Shown here: one piece after another, positions 1 through 12,893 of the stretch
Layout of the letters: the number at the start of each line of letters is the position of its first letter
How positions within the stretch are numbered: position 1 is the first letter of the stretch
Assembly: GCA_941918925.1 (NCBI GenBank)
Contig: OW799237.1
Span: 91,795,015 to 91,859,014 of the forward strand
Direction: 5' to 3'
Origin: Phyto melanocephala
Taxonomy: Eukaryota > Arthropoda > Insecta > Diptera > Rhinophoridae
DNA length: 64,000 nt
Translations under genes and position numbers: made by a program
The notes under the pieces: model-generated
Database searches by the model: none
Told to the model about the DNA's origin: nothing
What the model saw: only the letters and a program-made list of their open reading frames with translations

Positions 1-872
1 CTGCACAATCAAAAGGAGCATTAAAACCTACAACATCAGCTTCCGGTGTAGTATAGTCATAAGCCATGACGTTAATAAAATCCACTGTTTCAGCAATATT
101 GGGTGCAAAGTAAGAAGTACGAACCGTTTTCTCATCACCACTTGCTGAAATACTCAAAATTAAATTTAAGGGTGTAAATCTGAAAAATAGCTGGTACTTA
201 ATAAGAGTTGCTCTCTTTTAGTGTCACATAAAACCTACACTGCTTGAAATAACTGTAGTAATATAACAAAATTACGTTTATCACTTCGTGAACCGCCATT
301 TAGAACTGGATATAGCCAACATATATCCAACCCATCGAAACCATTTGTATCAATAAATTCCACTGCCGATTGCACAAAGAGTTGCATTTTCTCCGGGTCG
401 CCTGCTATTGCTGAGAATGTTGCGGATTTCACATACCGACCGACAGAAGCCAAAACTTTCAAATTTGGATTGATACTTTTTAAGGCCATTATGTCTGAAA
501 GCTCATCTAAATTTTGATATTTAAAATAAACTATAAAAACGATTAAAAAATAAGCGCTCACCCCTTTTCAGGGCAAACATTTTGTCGCTGGTTTCGATTT
601 CTCCATCAGGTGTTACGCTAAAGGAGTAATAAGTCAAATGGGTACACAAAGTCGGATCAATATTCGAAGGCTCAAATTTACCAGCATCAGCACGACAATG
701 AGCCCTGGTGTTATAAAAGCAATTTATAATCATACCTAAGAAGAAAGAAAGTTTGGATACAAGCAATAAAAAAGAAAACTAATTATGTATGAACGTAGTC
801 CTTACCATTTGCACTGCCCAGAATACTCCAAAGTCCAATAAGTCCCATCATTAATAACTTTAATTTATGCAT
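1..872 (-). CDS. GH18 chitinase-like protein, catalytic residues lost (partial, 3' end outside window)
   Basis: Secreted GH18-fold protein, read as exons 872..806, 735..562, 506..239 and 179..1 (the last continues off the window), with GT..AG introns of 70, 55 and 59 bp. Start chosen at 872 because it gives a hydrophobic signal peptide (MHKLKLLMMGLIGLWSILGS) and matches the paralogue at 12990..14353 exon by exon. Family marks: GKFEPSNIDPTLCTHLTYY near residues 37-56, NPNLKVLASVG at 93-103, FDGLDICWLYP at 137-147 and INVMAYDY in exon 4. GH18 chitinases use DxxDxDxE, with the last Glu as acid/base. Here the third Asp is Cys143 and the Glu is Leu145, so hydrolysis is not expected; a lectin-like or growth-factor-like role, as in other inactive GH18 proteins, is inferred. 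The frame is open and the splice sites are canonical, which argues against simple pseudogenisation. The usual GGW of the first motif reads GRY. Confidence 0.85.
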
Positions 873-951
873 ATTTCAATAAATTAACAACTCTTTCACT
901 TCTGGTGTCGCTTCGACAACAAGTGAAGCTAGAATTTTCACCAGCACCAGC

Positions 952-958
952 TTTTATA
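952..958 (-). promoter_or_regulatory. TATA box of the left chitinase-like gene
   Basis: On the minus strand TATAAAA lies about 80 bp upstream of the ATG at 872, followed by GCTGGTGCTGG. The paralogous gene has the same TATAAAAGC context with GGTGCCGG, so the element is conserved between the duplicates. Confidence 0.65.
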
Positions 959-2050
959 CTCCTCCAAGCAACATAAACAACATAAACATTCTTTAGAACT
1001 AAGTGCATTATAAACATGTTTTTTTGTTTTTTTTTTATTTTCTGTTTACACCATTAAACTAATAAAAAACAATAAACATCTGTATGTGTATTTGTATTTG
1101 TATATTAAAAAAGCATATTCTTTTTTTTTAATGTAACAACAATTTTTAGAGTTAAAATTTAAAACATTTGAATCGGTTACACACAGTCTAAGTGTGTTAT
1201 AGTAAGTCAGGACCGACAATAATGTACACCCTACACACATTAAACAAAAACTTATTTGCGTCAAGTTTTCATATAAAGTTAATTTTGTCTCCATTCAAAT
1301 ATTTTTAAACGATTTGTTAGCACTAAGGAGTTTTTCTAAATTGACCTTTTATGCGAAATAGGGTCATTTGTGATTCGACTTTGCGGAGTTTGTTATGTTT
1401 GTTGTTTGTATAATTGTATAGGGTAAAAAGACGTGCGCGCGTGTTTAACAAACTAATGTCACATAACCACATGTTGTTCGTTTCTGTTAAGTAAACAAAT
1501 AATGTTTTTTAAACATATTTATTATGTTTGTTTAGAGTATTATCTCCAAACAAAAACAATCGGTTTAAATATTTGAACTTGTAAAAAAAGCAGTTCTCAA
1601 TATTTTACATTTTGGAAAGAAAAATTTATTTCACACTTACATATATTATAATTTATTCAAGCTCGAGTTAATTTTTACAATTTTACTTTTTTACAAAGAA
1701 ACCCAATTGCCATAATGAAAGAATAATCTGAAAAAATAGGTTTTGCCGACACAAGCCAAGTGAAGTGCACCTTTGAAACATTGATCGGCGATTAAGTGTT
1801 GGATGTAAATATCGTCTATTTAAATCCCAGGTTTTTAAGGTTGTTGCTTTCGTCAACTATGATTTTTTCTTAGCTTAAAAATTATTAACTAAGTAAAATT
1901 AATTAAATTAATTATATTAGATTGTAAAATTAACTCAAGCTTGAATAAATTTAAGTGCGTGTTTAAAAGAAAATGTTCGCCAAATCAAAATTAACTGGTT
2001 GTTTATCTAAATGTGAATGAAATTTTCGTTCTTATAAATATATTGCAAAC
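959..2050. other. AT-rich upstream region, no gene
   Basis: About 965..1080 still aligns with the sequence upstream of the second chitinase-like gene (14430..14540). The shared blocks are ATTCTTT-GAACT, TATAAACAT, and CACC-TTAAACTAA against CACCAAACTAAC, so the duplication included about 120 bp of promoter-distal DNA. The rest is simple AT-rich sequence. Confidence 0.5.
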
Positions 2051-2826
2051 AAAAACAAGTAAGAGCACTATATTCGGCCGTGCCGAATCTTATATACCCT
2101 TCACAACGTGTAGTCATGCAATAACAGTAGTTTGTATCACCATTCATCCCATATGAAATACGTACATACATATATAAAAACAACCCATTGCTAAATTAAA
2201 AATTAAAGTATGTATATAAAAAAAAAATTAAAAAAAAAAATTTAAAAAAAAATAATTAAAATATTAATAAATAATTAAAATATAAATAAATGAATAAATT
2301 ATAAGAATCATGAAGATATATAAATAATAAATATATATATTAAATAAAAAATAAAAAAAAAAATTAAAAAAAAAAAAATATATAAAAAAAATAAAAAAAA
2401 AATAAAAAAAATTTTTTTTTGGCTCAGCTGGGATTCGATCCCACGTTTACTCTAACCAATATACAAGTTTGTATGTATGTTGTTGTTGTAATATTGTTTT
2501 TGTGAAAAAAAATCAAGGTGGTCGTGGGTTTTTGCTCGTATCTCAGTTGTTTATGCACCGATGTTTCTGGTTTTCAATACCGATCTACCCCCGAATATTT
2601 CTGATATTTTAATACCCCACCCGGGTCCAAGTGATTTCGGGGGGCTTCAAAAAGTTGATTTCAACATACACACGGATAGACGGACATACTGACAGTGCTT
2701 AATCGACTCCCCTATTTATAAGCTTTCAGAAAATATATACTAATGGGGTCGGATATGAAAGTTGTAGAAATTTCACACGGAATGACAAACCTATATATAC
2801 CCTTTTTCACTCTGTGAAGGGTATAA
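2051..2826 (-). mobile_element. DINE-1/INE-1-like element
   Basis: Non-autonomous element of the DINE-1 (Helentron-associated) type. Its 3' terminus, read on the minus strand, is the hairpin TTCGGC-ACG-GCCGAA followed by TATAGTGCTCTTACTTGTT. Its 5' end is the hairpin formed by TATACCCTTCACAGAG and AAGGGTATATATAGG. Between them are the GACCCCAT core, the GGTCGTGG segment and long A/T runs. Short reading frames inside are by-products of the repeat. Confidence 0.75.
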
Positions 2827-2942
2827 CAAGAATCTAAAATTTGTTTACTATTTGTAATTTCTCTGTTTATAAGTATAATTTTTGAAAATGTAAAGAAAAT
2901 GATACATAAAATGTACTTTTCACAATTTAAATGGTACTTTTT

Positions 2943-3901
2943 ATCCCCGCCACAAAAAAAATAGTGGCGGTATATTCATTTTGTCATTCCGTTTGTAACA
3001 CATCGAAATATCCATTTTAGACCCCATAAAGTATATATATTCTGAATCGGGATTTCATTTTATGACAATATAGCTATGTCCGTCCATCTGTTGAAAGCAC
3101 TTCGAGCTCGAACCGAAAAAATTAGGTGCTCAAATTTTGCCAGAATATTTCTTAATCACAACGTTTGGTACTTAAAATGGGCTAAAACGGAATATTAGGA
3201 AGAGAGTTATAGCTCATAATGCAAGAGTGGGTCAAAAAAACCATGTCCTTCCAGCATCAAATTAAATGCAATTGTGTCCAAACGCATTAACGTAGAGCCA
3301 TGAAATTAATATTTCCTGAGTAAAAAAATATTTTTCCCTGAAAACTCCTTAAATCTATGCATTAGGAGAGTTATAAATCAAAACGTACGAAAATTTATAC
3401 CGCACAGTGTATTTTTCGGTATATTCAAAATTTAAAACGTCATAAAACTGACAAAATTAGATTTATGATTCTGAAATTTTGCAAACATAGCTGTTTGTTC
3501 AAAGGCTTTGTACTAATGGAAAATAAATGTGCCACGCCCACCTCCCACATAACGCTTTAATTCAAATTCATATAACTTTTCTATGAATAATGATTTTGGA
3601 AGACAAAGGGTTATATTGAAATATCTGAGATGATTTTATTGGTAGAAACATTTTAGACATGCCTACTATAACGCCCACTTTTCGTGTAATATACTGACAA
3701 TGAAATTCATTGAAAGACTAAATTTACAAAAATATTTTACAAGCATATCAAAGTTATACATACATATTTAAGTATAAAAAATTATTCCACAGCGATTACT
3801 GTTAATAACAAAATAATAAATTTTGTGCTTTAGAAGTACTACAAATTAGTGGTGGGTACAAAAAATTCGGCACGGCCGAATATAGCGCTCTTACTTGTTT
3901 T
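2943..3901 (+). mobile_element. DINE-1/INE-1-like element, variant with GCCACGCCCACC box
   Basis: Begins with the hairpin CCCCGCCAC..GTGGCGG, carries the core GACCCCATAAAGTATATAT, and ends in TTCGGCACGGCCGAA, TATAGCGCTCTTACTTGTT. It contains GTGCCACGCCCACC near 3529..3542, the same GC box seen in Drosophila INE-1. It is only about 110 bp from a copy in the opposite orientation. Confidence 0.7.
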
Positions 3902-6122
3902 TATATAAACCAGGGCACATTTAACTGGGCAGTCTTAATAGGTCAGCTCTTTATTAGTAGCTCTTTTTGTAATGTAAAAATTTCACAATTCCTCTCATTT
4001 CTCCCATAATTTAAAATTGTCAAACTTATACTTGTGCCGGACTCGTTACTATAGTTCATTTTTGTCAACAAACTTGTTCATTTTTTTCAAGGAAACCCTA
4101 TCAAATTACATATTTTATTTTGAAACCAGCTAAATCTAGCGTAAAAAACTTATTTGCTTCACTTTTTTCTAGCACTGCTTTCTTTTCAATTGTGAGGTTG
4201 TGTTGACAACACAGCTGATCTACTTTTGTCTTTGCATAAATTTTGGCTAATTTGCCAAACGTTAGACATATATGTAGTTTACATATATTAAATCAAAAAT
4301 TGCTGAATATCCCGTTATTAACTAAAACGTATTTATAGTTGCAAAACTGGATTTGAAATCGCTGGATTTGATAGGAAATTAGCTAAATTTCCAACTTTGT
4401 ACTTAATTTACATTTAATTAAATAAATAAAAATTAAATAGCAACTTAAATTAAAATAAGACCACCACGCTTGAAAAATTGACCTCCCCTAATAATAGCCA
4501 CCCACATAAGAACATGATCAAAATATAAACAATGACGGCGCCAAAAAATTTAAAACGGCTCTGCAGTATTTGTGGCAGCAAATTTGCTCACATATGGTGG
4601 GAGAAGAGATAAAAATCAACAAAAGTAAAAAAGTAAATAAAAACACATAAAAAGCAGCAACAACATACCTTTTTGTCAAACACCTTGGTCCGTAATTAAC
4701 TAAAGAACAACCGCAAATCAAACAATACCAATTAGAAAATAATTTCCACTTTATTTTTTCTTTGCAAAATCAATTGCACACATTTTTTCTTTTTTTAAAC
4801 CATATCAAATATAAGCACTTTTTCGCAGTTTAATAAATGTATTGGAAATGTTTAATTTATATTATATTTTAGAGCTATTTTTTCTTTTCTATAACATTTA
4901 TTTTCGTTTTAATTTCAGGTCATCAATACATGCCAAAAAAATGTAAACAAAATACAATATTTTTCAACAGCACACAAGCACTTACACATTATCCATTAAT
5001 AAATATACACTTTTTGGCAAAAGAATCAGTTAACGTTTTGCCACTGGTCAATACAAAAAATAAACTGAAAAAACTAAGCCAAACGAAGAATGTGCAAAAT
5101 TCTAACGAAAACACGTAAAAATTAGAATTAAAGAAATACTTTTTGTTTGCCGTATTGGTAATGCAATTTTTAACCGAAATCTTTTGAAATTTTCAACAGA
5201 TTTTGAGAAAGTTTAATTAAAATTGAATTTACGACAACACTATCTAGAGCTTATTTTGGAAATTATTGAATTTTCATTAAACTGACAGCTGGTTAATCAT
5301 AGTAATGCCACTCTAACGCACTAATATCTCTGGAGTTGCCAGTGCAAGCAAAAGTAATGACACGAAATATGAAACCAAAACTACCGGCTTAAGACAGAAG
5401 CTGCTGGCCGGCGATCACAATTTTTAATGTCATATAGATATAAAATGCAGCAATATTAAATACTTTTATCTGTTCATTATACTCTATACCTCAAGTGGTA
5501 GGTGTATATGTATGTATATAGCTAAGTTATTTCATTTGTAATTAAAGAAAGATATTATTCTTCAAAAATGTTTTGTGAACAATTTTTTACATACCACGAT
5601 TTTTATATATTGACAACTCTTACTTACAAATCTTAATTGACAATTTTTATCACTATTTAATGTTATTTCTTTTTAACATAACAAAGATTTTTTATGGTGC
5701 TTATTAAAGTAAATGCATATGTATGTATAGTTTATAAAGTTTTTAGAATTTAATAAAAAATTATCAAAATAAAAATTATTCTAAAACTTCGTTAGGTTTT
5801 AATATAACATGTGATTTACGTAATAATATTTCTTAAGTCCCCAATAAAATTAAATCAGTGCTTTGCTAGTGATTTGACAATATTTTTGAAACTACAATAA
5901 AAACTTTTAAATTTAATTTCATAAAAATAATAAATAAATTTTTCTAATATAAGCTTATTACTATACTACCTTAAAGATTTTTAATTAAATTTTAGACATT
6001 TAATGAAATTGAAAAATCAATCTCTTATTAGCCTAAAATGCATTTCACTAGGCCAATATCGGATACATTTTCCAATATTCTTGAATATTTCAAATTTAAG
6101 TTAAAATGTTTACATAGTATAA
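3902..6122. other. AT-rich spacer, no gene recognised
   Basis: No splice-compatible coding signal or known protein motif. Short frames at 4518..4721 (minus) and 4930..5118 (plus) have AT-driven composition and no family resemblance. Confidence 0.4.
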
Positions 6123-6853
6123 AGCTGGATTCACCCATAAAATTTTAGTTCAGAACAAATTTTTTTTGTATTGAGTTTGATGTTTTACTTTTGAGAGAGA
6201 GAGAGATTATTTTGTTCAGAAAGATTTTTCTTGAATTGGTTTAATTTTAATTCTTGTTCAGAAGAAACTGAATTGGGATGCCACTATTTTTCAATATTTA
6301 CATGAAAATTGAATTTGATTGCCACATCACACAGTGTCAGTACATTTATTATACAAAAATTGTTTTTGCCGAAAATTAACAATTAAAATGGAATTTAATG
6401 AAAATATTGCTCAAAAATTAATAGAAGAATTAAAAAACCAGGAAGAAAATGTTTGTATGACATGAGCAATAGTGCATACAAAAATAATTATTTAAAACAG
6501 GGTTTATGGAATGAAATAGAAGCGACTCTTTTTATTTTCGATTTTTTTTTATAAATTTCTTTTGCAAACAAATTGACTTTATGCACTTCAATTAAAAATA
6601 ATAATTTTAGTTTTCTTCTATCCGACATTTTCTTCACATATATTTTAATGAAATAATTTACGTTTGTATTTATTTACATAGTTTGCTAGCGGTGCTTCCA
6701 CTTTGTACAACTGTTTGCATTTTATATTATATGGCAGCTTTATTTTTTCGGACAAATTTTCTTAAATGGGTGAATCGTTCTGCAGAAAACTCTCAGTAAA
6801 AAATGTTATTCTCCGGAAAAAATTTTGTTCAGAACAAATGGGTGAATTCACCT
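6123..6853. mobile_element. PIF/Harbinger-like MITE
   Basis: Terminal inverted repeats AGCTGGATTCACCCAT and (reverse complement of the right end) AGGTGAATTCACCCAT, extended by the matching inner motif TTCAGAACAAA on both sides. It is flanked by the 3-bp duplication TAA (6120..6122 and 6854..6856), the TWA target typical of PIF/Harbinger. Inside, 6388..6465 starts a short plus-strand frame, MEFNENIAQKLIEELKNQE, which stops after 25 codons and may be the start of an eroded element gene. Confidence 0.7.
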
Positions 6854-6856
6854 TAA

Positions 6857-7612
6857 TAATGATTAATAAAAATGCGCTTAAGCCAGATATGTTATAATTG
6901 TTTTCTTTACTTTACAAACATTAAGTACAATTAAAATTTAAGCACCTTATTCTGAACGCTCTTATTGAAGTGTGGCAGTTAATTGTTTCTGTAAACAATA
7001 AACATTAAAAATATATTTCGATTGTTAGATTGTTTAAAGTTGTTAGATATCACCACTACATTTTCACAGTAATGCCACACTAACGCTAAAGTGTTTCTAT
7101 AGCCGTAGTTGCCAATACAAGTAAGAGTTATAACATCATATTAGCTTAGCCATGAACCTACAACAGGGTGATTGATTTGTGTTGAAAGTAATATGTGGCG
7201 ACTTAGTCGTGTAAGCACGCCATGTGGTGAAGTTGATAAAGTAACTTGTACAAGTAGCTCCTGTACATACAACATAATTGTAATCTTATTGCTGTTTAGA
7301 ACCTTAAAAAAATTTTTTTTTTAGCAACTTGGATTACAAGCTTAACTCTCTTCGTTATAAACCTTAAGATTAATGAAGTGTTTTTTTAACATTTAATTAA
7401 TTTTTAAAGTACTTGAGTCATCTTGTTAACAACTCAAAAAATAATAGAATATCCTAAAGTTATACAATAAAATGTTAATAAATGAGACTTGTAAGTTTTT
7501 GTAAGCCGTTACGTCTTTGATTTATTACTTCCTTTAAAATATATGACAATTATTAACCCCCTGACTAAAATAAAACATACCACATCAATCAAACTTAAAA
7601 TTTTTAACATAT
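6857..7612. other. AT-rich spacer
   Basis: No gene or repeat could be defined here. Confidence 0.35.
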
Positions 7613-8220
7613 TTTTAAACCCTTCTTCTGTAGTGCACAAGGGTATATATAGGTTTGTCATCTCGTTTGTAATTTCTACAATTTTCATTTCCGACCCCAT
7701 ATAGTATATATTTTCTGAAAGCTTATGAATAGAGGGGTCGATTAAGTCCGTATGTCCGTGTGTTGGTTGAAATCAACTTTTAAAAGCAACTATATGTTCG
7801 TCAGATCTGTGTACCAATCTTTTGGAAATATCCGGAATGAGTTCAGCATAATCGCCCCATAACTTCTCTCTGCTTTTCCCATATTTTTACCACCAAAATT
7901 AAAATTTTTCAGCCATCGAATAATTTATAGGTTACCTTTGCTACTATTTATAGATATAATATTCCTCTAGAGATATCGTGAAAAATTTTTTATGAAGCGG
8001 GCTCTAATTGGTAGTTATAGGCAACATTTTTTTTTTAAATATGTACATATTTGCAGAAAATTCTAATTCGGATTTCAGAAAATTCAAATGAAGACATCGG
8101 CATGTGGAAAAGTCCTACTAAAGCTCAAAATATGAAAAGTTATAATATATATACAAATATCGAATTATTTCTGGTGCCAAGAGAGGACTATATCTGCAGA
8201 CTGCATATTAATTAGAAAAT
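7613..8220 (+). mobile_element. DINE-1-like element, 3' part eroded
   Basis: Starts with a degraded AACCCTT..AAGGGTATATATAGG hairpin, then TTGTCATCTCG, the core TTCCGACCCCATATAGTATAT and the GTCGATTAAGTCC segment shared with full copies. The 3' hairpin is not recognisable, so the right edge is approximate. Confidence 0.55.
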
Positions 8221-9264
8221 AACGACGAGCGTTAAGTGCAAACACTGTTGAAATTTTAAACAATTTAAAAGTATTTATTTCCTTCAATAGTGTTTTTATT
8301 TTCAACCTACACACATAAAAATAATGAATCCAAAAAATCCCGGCAATTTAAATTTTAAAATCATTAATTCCTGATTTTGCGAAATCATTATTTATTATTT
8401 GGCATTTCTAGAGAAAACTAAAATAATAAATTTAGTTTTATTTTGAGGCATATGGGCTAAACAATCTACCAACCAAACATTTTTGAAATTAAACCAACTT
8501 AATATTTATTCTATGAAAATGTATTTCATTGAACAATAAAACAAAAATTATAACTTAATCCTACACTACCTCCGATCTTACATTCATCTCTCGAAATTCC
8601 ATAAAAATTACAAAAACACACAAACGTCACAAAAATTTGTGATCAATTATTTTGCAACGATACCATTAAAAAAAATATTTTTTGTATCACTCAAAATTAT
8701 GTCGAATTAAGTTAAAGATAGGTATCTCCTTTAAAATACCAAAATTTTTTATTTTAAATCTGAAAATGCGTACGATTGAAGCGTTCGTCGCACAGGATTT
8801 TACAATATATGAAACATTGCACAGAAATCGGCAACACTGCTTATGGAATATTATTGTTATTAGTATTATCGTGAGGGTACCAGCCGGTGCCAGTGTGAAA
8901 TGATTTTTTATTATTATAAATGTATGTACTATGTACATTGTATGTATGTATGTACATCCATATGTATTTATCTTATTGTTATGTTTGTTGTTGTTGTTTT
9001 TTAATCGCATTTACTACTCTGTATGCAATAAGTTCGCTTAGCTTTTTGTTTCTTTGTTGTTGTACAGTAAGTTTACAAAGTTTTTCTTACTGTTAGTGTT
9101 ACTATTACATTTGATTTAAAAAACAATTGTTGATGTTATTTAAAATGTGACCAGCTATTTTTTTTTTAAGAAAAATAATTTTAGATCTTTTACTTTCTAT
9201 TTTTTATTAATTACATCCATGTATATATTTGTATGTCATTTATTCTAAATAAAAATTTTCCCAA
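8221..9264. other. AT-rich spacer
   Basis: Overlapping frames on both strands at 8682..9010 oppose each other and match no family. Nothing else was recognised. Confidence 0.35.
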
Positions 9265-9450
9265 GAAAAAAATTTACACTAGTTGAAAGTGAATGAAATT
9301 GTTCATGACTTCTTAATATGTAAATAGTTCAAAAGAATGAATTCTTCATGCCTCCCAAAATGCAAAGTAGTTTGTCAAAAATTATGTGCTTAAAATTCTT
9401 CTAAATTTATGAAAAATATCTTAAAGAATTCATGTAAAGAAACATTATTG
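9265..9450. repeat. Interspersed repeat, copy 1
   Basis: Aligns with 25815..26025. Shared blocks include ATTCTTCATG/C, AATGC-AA-TA-TTTGTCA, AAATTATGTG and AAAATATCTTAAA. It is probably a decayed MITE, because the second copy begins with CCCAGCAAAAA, a terminus common in fly MITEs. Confidence 0.4.
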
Positions 9451-10087
9451 AAATGAAACAATCAGATGACAAGGCGCTCAATTGGTGGTCTTTGCAGGGA
9501 ATTTGTATAAAAACCTTGGATGTGTTCCATTACGAGTGTACGAGCTACGATCAAGCTATCCTGAACCTCGACCATTAACAGGAAGACAAATTTTTATTGA
9601 AAATCATCTTGATTGACGAGGCCAATTTTTAACTAAGTAGATACCTCATCAGTACAATGATCGCCCTTGAAGCTTCGAAGATCCGTGCATGATGGTCCGG
9701 GCTCAAATGGTCATTAATTCTGACGGCCTCATTTTATCAATTTGATGATACAACACTAAACAAAACTATTAACTTCATCATAAACCACACCTAAATCAGT
9801 GCGTCAAGTGTAAAGTTATCTAGCGTTAAGATTTTACGGTGAAGATACATACCTACTTAAATAAAAAAAGATTTTTCAATTGCAAAGCGTAGACGTTTTT
9901 CTTCATACGTTTTATATGTTCATAAATTTTTTCATAGATAGACAACGCTTGACGCTTGGATTTAGGTTTGGCTGTGTCGATTTATCTTTAAAGTAAATTG
10001 TTTAACTGTCTAATCTGAAAATAGTCGGTCACATGCATTTTTAGTAATAATGATAAAGATTTTGGACAAGCTTACTTACTTACGTAG
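9451..10087. other. Spacer with unrecognised moderate-complexity block
   Basis: 9460..9840 is less AT-rich than its surroundings, but all frames are interrupted and no protein family was recognised. Confidence 0.3.
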
Positions 10088-10091
10088 ATAC

Positions 10092-10156
10092 ATGAATGTA
10101 TGTATGTATGTATGTATGTATGTATGTATGTATGTATGTATGTATGTATGTATGTA
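10092..10156. repeat. TATG microsatellite
   Basis: About 16 perfect or near-perfect TATG units in a row. Confidence 0.95.
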
Positions 10157-11450
10157 TTTACATGTGAATCTTATGGGTATGATTCTAGTTCGTTTTTTTT
10201 TCTTTTTGCTCATTCATTCGTTAGATTAAGTGAGAGTATGTAAATAGGAATGAGTATTTGTTGAATGATAATGATGGTCAAATTTTGAATAAATAGTTTA
10301 AATAAATTTAAATTAAATGAAAATAGAAAGAGAATTTTAGTACAAGTAGGTACCTACTTTGAGATGCATAATTATGATTTGACTATTTAATAAATAGATT
10401 TGTTTGCATGTACGTACATATGCATGTTTGTTCGTGTGTTTCTATGGACGTTAGTGAACTAAGTACAAGTTTATAGTAATAAATCATGTTTAATAAAGTG
10501 GGTGTATTTTACAGTATTGTAATACCTATACATACACACATACATACATAAGTACACAAATTTTACAAAAACACATAAAAATTAATTTCGATACAAAAAA
10601 GAAAAAAAAATTAAAGGCGTTTTGTGATGTTTTTAAAATTATGTTTGTATTTATTTATGCATTTTTCTTTTTTTTGCATTTACGTACCATTCTTATCAAC
10701 GGAAGATGTTGCTATTGTTTTTATTGTCGTTGACATTTATAAATTCTACATACCTACATTACATATGTATGTACGTATATAAATGTAGGTGTAGGTATGT
10801 ATTTTTATGTCATACATTGCACATAAGTACATACATACTTCATTAGATAAGCGTTGCTTGCATTCAAAAATTCTTATCTCGCATTTAAGCTTAACTTGTA
10901 TAAATTTTTCTAAGTACCTCAATCCACAAATGCAGATGTCTGTGGTGCCTTTTGTATAGGTATTTTTAGGAATTTTTATTTTATTTTTGCTGATTACTTA
11001 ATAGGGGGCGGTAAATCCAGGGGGCAGTTCGTTTAAAGAGGATAAAATTCTCATCAACAAGTGTATTTTTCGTTCGTCATTTTTTGTTTTCGAATAGAAA
11101 AAAACGTGACTTTGCTGCGCCTTTTAAATAGTCACGTAAAATTGTTGTGTTTTATATCTGGTGTTGTTGTAGCATTTGTTTAATTTGAATTTAAGTAAAA
11201 CGATTGGAAACAAAACAATAACGACAGCAGCAGAAGCACCAACAGAAATATTACAAAAACGAGAAAACTTAAGAAATATGTAATTTAAAAAAACTTGCAT
11301 TAAAAATGCCAACACGTTTTATTACTTGCAATCTTTCTTACACACTAGCTAACTTATTTGGTTACCTGCTAAATTTAAATACTTATGTATGTATGTATGT
11401 ACCGTACCGTGTAATTAGAAACTAGTAAATATTTTTAACTTATTATTTTA
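10157..11450. other. AT-rich spacer
   Basis: Scattered short TATG/TACA stretches and no gene. The frame at 11124..11315 has no recognisable motif. Confidence 0.35.
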
Positions 11451-12104
11451 TTAATTTACTAAATTATTTGGGATATGCTCCCATAATTTTTCAATTATAT
11501 TTATTTGGTTGTTGGGTTTAAGCTGGTTTATATGCATTTCACTGGTGCTTATGCCAAATTATCAGTAAACCTTTACCCAAATTCTTAAAAAAGTTTAAAA
11601 TTTTTATAAGTTATATTTTTAGATTCCCATTAACAAAATGAGAATTCAAAAATAAAACAAAAAACTATAGAAAACTCTTTCAAAAACCCAACCAATAATT
11701 TTTGAATTTATTTTATTTTTCTAATCCCTTTAACATTTGGCTAACCATTGGTTAACACTAAATGCTTATAAGGGCAACCGAAAAATAAAATCTTTTTTTA
11801 GTTAATTTACTAAATTATTTGGGATATGCTCCCATAATTTTTCAATTATATTAATGGTTAGCCAAATGTTAAAGGGATTAGAAAAATAAATTAAAAAATT
11901 ATTGGTTGGGTTTTTGAAAGAGTTTTCTATAGTTTTTTGTTTTATTTTTGAATTCTCATTTTGTTAATGAGAATTTAAAAATATAACTTATAAAAATTTT
12001 AAACTTTTTCAAGAATTTGGGTAAAGGTTTACTGATGATCTGGCATAAGCACCAGTGAAATGCATATAAACCAGCTTAAACCCAACAACCAAATAAATAT
12101 AATT
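11451..12104. repeat. Large foldback hairpin with internal direct repeat
   Basis: Left arm 11493..11749 is the near-perfect reverse complement of right arm 11853..12104 (about 250 bp each, few mismatches), separated by a ~103-bp loop. A 51-bp block starting TTAATTTACTAAATTATTTG is present at 11451..11501, outside the left arm, and again at 11802..11852, inside the loop. A transcript from either strand would form a long double-stranded stem, like a foldback element or a Drosophila-type hpRNA (endo-siRNA) precursor. Transcription is not shown by the sequence. Confidence 0.9.
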
Positions 12105-12880
12105 CTTATTATTTTATGATATTAATAAAATTTAAAGGATTTTGATTTGAACTTGTTATTTTTTTTTTTTAGGTCGTAGCTTCTCGCTGTTTCTGATTAA
12201 CTCCTGTCTTCTTTCCAATATAGAATTTACTATTGGATCTTATGTATTACCTTTTGGGCTCATTAAAATAATAATTAATAATAAGTTTTCTATTGTCTGC
12301 GCTTCACAATGCTTCTGGTTAAAAATTTTTTTTCATGATTTTTGACTCTTAATGGAATTTAGAACAAACTTGTAAATTATGTTTACCAGGATTTTGTAAA
12401 GTTTTTCTTTAATTTTTCATTTGTCTCCCGTTCCTTTGGTTTTCTAACCAGCAAAATATTTAAATAAACTAACTTCTGAAGCAACCAAACCTTATTGCGA
12501 ATGTCATAAACGCACACAATCACATCCCTTAAACAAAATTGTTGTATCAAGTAAAATCAGTGTCAACGTTTTTCAGTCATTTTATGCCAAGTATAAATAT
12601 GACATCTTCTTACTTTTAGAATTTTTTCTTTTTGCAAAACATAAAAACAAACATGGTGATATATACCTTTTAAATTTCACAATACTGTATGTACTTCATT
12701 CCTTACCCATCAACAATTGTTACAACTTTTGCTTGTATATACCTATATACCTGTCTCAAAGAGCCATTCCATTGTCGATAGAATTGAGCGAATATCCAAA
12801 TATTAAGGGGATTAACCCATTGTGGACTTATGGCCCTTATATATATATATTTTAAACTGAGTACAATGAAGACAATGAAA
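12105..12880. other. AT-rich region downstream of the second chitinase-like gene
   Basis: No gene recognised. It ends with an AT-repeat tract near 12840..12852. Confidence 0.35.
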
Positions 12881-12883
12881 TTA

Positions 12884-12893
12884 TTTATTTATT
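12884..12893 (-). terminator. Likely polyadenylation signals
   Basis: Overlapping minus-strand AATAAA hexamers about 100 bp past the stop codon at 12990. Confidence 0.5.

Noticed and set aside
235..561. Left chitinase-like gene as a pseudogene made of broken frames
   Set aside because: The frame breaks coincide with canonical GT..AG introns at the same positions as in the complete paralogue.
2428..2452. Possible tRNA gene
   Set aside because: Only a T-arm-like GGATTCGATCC is present; no acceptor stem, anticodon arm or proper A-box spacing.
8682..9010. Overlapping 73- and 107-residue frames on opposite strands
   Set aside because: Mirror frames in low-complexity DNA, no motif, and no splice-linked partners.
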